From Acidicapsa ligni (GTDB taxonomy: Bacteria; Acidobacteriota; Terriglobia; Terriglobales; Acidobacteriaceae), in NCBI RefSeq assembly GCF_025685655.1, contig NZ_JAGSYG010000007.1:1-64000 (forward strand): a DNA stretch of 64,000 nucleotides, read 5' to 3'. The notes under the pieces were generated by a model. It saw only the letters and a list, made by a program, of their open reading frames with translations. It was not told the DNA's origin and made no database searches. The translations under genes were made by a program, and so were the position numbers. Of the stretch, positions 62,432-64,000 are shown one piece after another. Position 1 is the stretch's first letter; every line of letters starts with the position of its first letter.

Positions 62432-63835
62432 TCAATTCCCCTGCGAAAATCCAAAATCGATCTCCGCTGCAGTAATTACCGGATCATCTCCGGCCAGGAT
62501 GGCTGCCCGCTCCAGCACATGCTCCAGTTCACGCACATTTCCCGGCCACACATGCACCGCTAATGTGGCCATTGCAGAAGAGTCCATCCGCTTCATGGGT
62601 GTCTTGCGGCCCATGCGTTCCAAAAAATGACCTACAAGCTGTGGCAGATCTTCCATGTGCGCAGCAAGCGGTGGAGTACGAATCAAAAAAACAGCGAGGC
62701 GATAATAAAGGTCCGCTCGAAACAGCCCTTTCTGAGCATCTTCCGAGAGTGGTTGATGGGTCGCTGCCACGATTCGCACATCGACTTTTACTGTTTCGTT
62801 ATCCCCGATCCGTTGCAATTCCCCACTCTCAAAAAATCGCAGGAGTTTCGATTGCAGGCCTAGCGGCATTTCTCCTATCTCATCTAGAAAGAGAGTTCCG
62901 CCGTCTGCCGACTCTATTCTGCCGATTCTTCCTTGAACGGCCCCGGTAAATGCCCCGCGCGTATGCCCAAACAGCTCAGCCTCGAGCAATGCTTCCGGGA
63001 TAGCGGCACAGTTTATAGCAACAAACGCCTTACGGCAGCGTGGAGATAGTCGATGCAAGGCCTCTGCAACCAGTTCCTTGCCTGTGCCGGTAGGCCCCTC
63101 AATCAATACCGGCGTGGTTCTACCTGCGACAAGACGAATACGCCGGCTGACTTCTAACATGACGGCACTATCCCCGACCAGGTCTGGAATTCGATCTATC
63201 GCAGTTGCCCGTTTGTACATGCCACGAATGCCTATATCCGGTGTTGTCACACGCAAGTTTTGTACGGCCGCATCTCCCGCATGCCTGTCACGATCTGATC
63301 TGTCACGATCTGGATCGATCAAGATCGAAGATTGGATCGTCGGAGAGGGCAAAAACGCATCGGGGACTTCAGTGCCTGGAAAAGTTGCCTCAGTTGCATC
63401 CGCCCCATCCATCACCGGAGCAGCCTTCCATGCCGCCGTGTCGCCTTCCTGGCTTCGGCGTAGCGCATACAACAGTTCCTGACGATATGGGCTCCGCGGG
63501 CTATCCGGAACAGTCGCTCCATCGGTCATGACCACATCGACGGTCGGATACTCACGGCGAAAATCTTTCAGGAATTCTCTTACCTCCAAATCAGGCAACC
63601 ATGGATCGACCAGCAGTGCTTCCAGAGACGTCCCCTGTGCCGCAGACCAGGCCTCAGCACCACCGGGAGCTTCCAATACCTGCCATCGTAATCCTCCCAG
63701 CGCCTCGCTCAATTTTCCCCGGAAGCTGGAATCCGAGCTCGCGATCAGAACGATTCTCATCCGTGAACGTGAAGAGGAAGCGGCTGTGAACGGAACCGGC
63801 ATCGTAGAGGCCACTGAAACGGGTGAAGGAAGCAT
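62432..63835 (-). CDS. Sigma-54-dependent activator without a DNA-binding domain (FlgR-like)
   Basis: 467 residues, start ATG 63835 seven bases after AGGAG. The N-terminus is a receiver-like domain (MRIVLIASSDSSFRGKLSEALGG...): the phosphorylatable Asp is in LLVDPWLPD, but the acidic pocket, normally VDDE, is ASSDS. An AAA+ domain with all key sites follows: Walker A EGPTGTGKELVAEAL, the sigma-54-contact loop GAFTGAVQG, Walker B GGTLFLDEIGEMP, and the R-finger region. After WPGNVRELEHVLERAAIL it ends with AAEIDFGFSQGN. The Fis-type helix-turn-helix is missing. FlgR of Helicobacter and Campylobacter is built this way and activates from solution. The sigma-54 sites before flgF and fliN are likely targets. 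No histidine kinase is visible. Confidence 0.88.
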   Translation of the reverse strand: MLPSPVSVASTMPVPFTAASSSRSRMRIVLIASSDSSFRGKLSEALGGLRWQVLEAPGGAEAWSAAQGTSLEALLVDPWLPDLEVREFLKDFRREYPTVDVVMTDGATVPDSPRSPYRQELLYALRRSQEGDTAAWKAAPVMDGADATEATFPGTEVPDAFLPSPTIQSSILIDPDRDRSDRDRHAGDAAVQNLRVTTPDIGIRGMYKRATAIDRIPDLVGDSAVMLEVSRRIRLVAGRTTPVLIEGPTGTGKELVAEALHRLSPRCRKAFVAINCAAIPEALLEAELFGHTRGAFTGAVQGRIGRIESADGGTLFLDEIGEMPLGLQSKLLRFFESGELQRIGDNETVKVDVRIVAATHQPLSEDAQKGLFRADLYYRLAVFLIRTPPLAAHMEDLPQLVGHFLERMGRKTPMKRMDSSAMATLAVHVWPGNVRELEHVLERAAILAGDDPVITAAEIDFGFSQGN

Positions 63836-64000
63836 AGTAATCTCCTGAACTCAATATTCTTGTGACCTATCCGCGTAATGGAAAGACAGACAGAGGAAAA
63901 ATGGCAGCATCGGCGTTGATATCAGATTTCGTCCGATCTACGGGACCGTCCTGCGACGAAGCCAAAAGTGGCGAAATCAAGGGTGGAATTGGAAGATGTA
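63836..64000. other. Upstream region of the sigma-54 activator; no gene recognised
   Basis: 165 bp to the window edge. Apart from the AGGAG site at 63840-63844 (minus strand) nothing distinctive was found, and no -24/-12 promoter is seen on the minus strand. The region probably holds the promoter of the activator gene. Confidence 0.4.

Noticed and set aside
1..64000. CRISPR arrays, rRNA genes, retrons or classical antiphage operons
   Set aside because: No regularly spaced short repeats with unique spacers, no rRNA-like stretch and no recognisable defence gene set was seen; the only nuclease trace is the 43-codon YhcG fragment.

Overview
The window looks like a chromosomal segment of an acidobacterium (Acidobacteriota, probably class Terriglobia). 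The pointers are an 'Acidobacterial'-type VWFA secreted protein, a MacB-like permease of the large duplicated FtsX type without its own ATPase, Rhs/Ig-repeat secreted proteins of the kind common in that phylum, moderate GC content, and the arrangement of the flagellar genes. No rRNA gene and no convincing complete tRNA gene were seen.

Bases 1 to about 13.6 kb are an accessory island in decay. It holds a secreted protein with five almost identical 91-residue Ig-like repeats (cut by the window edge), translationally coupled to an Rhs/YD-repeat protein without the usual Rhs core end. Three insertion sequences follow: IS5 family (intact, CTAG target duplication), IS3 family (one-base deletion in orfB) and IS6 family (nonsense codon in the transposase). 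Between them sits a two-gene operon resembling a two-component alpha-pore-forming toxin (HBL/NHE or XaxAB type). Its second gene is cut by the IS3 copy. The island ends with a fragment of a YhcG-type nuclease gene, TTATGTGGC palindromes, a tyrosine-recombinase N-terminus fused in frame to the C-terminus of a CusA-type RND pump, and a tRNA-3'-end-like sequence near three direct repeats spaced one helical turn apart.

Bases 13.97 to 31.5 kb are ordinary chromosome. They carry a NagX-like membrane acyltransferase, lepB, a serine hydrolase, murQ and murA (cell-wall recycling and synthesis), a membrane diguanylate cyclase, rpsO-pnp, a VWFA protein, the permease, a GH10 xylanase and small conserved proteins.

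Bases 31.5 to 63.8 kb are a flagellar supercluster, all on the minus strand. In transcription order it runs: a sigma-54 activator without a DNA-binding domain, flgB, flgC, fliE, fliF, fliG, fliH, fliI, fliJ, fliK, flgD, flgE; then fliN, fliO, fliP, fliQ, fliR, flhB, flhA, fliA; then fliM, a FliY-like fliN, an MshEN-domain protein, cheY, cheX; then flgF, flgG, flgA, flgH, flgI, flgJ, flgM, flgN, flgK, flgL. Two near-identical sigma-54 (-24/-12) promoters lie just upstream of flgF and of the short fliN, and a near match lies before flgE. With the activator, fliA and flgM this implies a sigma-54 / sigma-28 hierarchy. Flagellin, cap, stator and flhF/flhG genes are not in the window.
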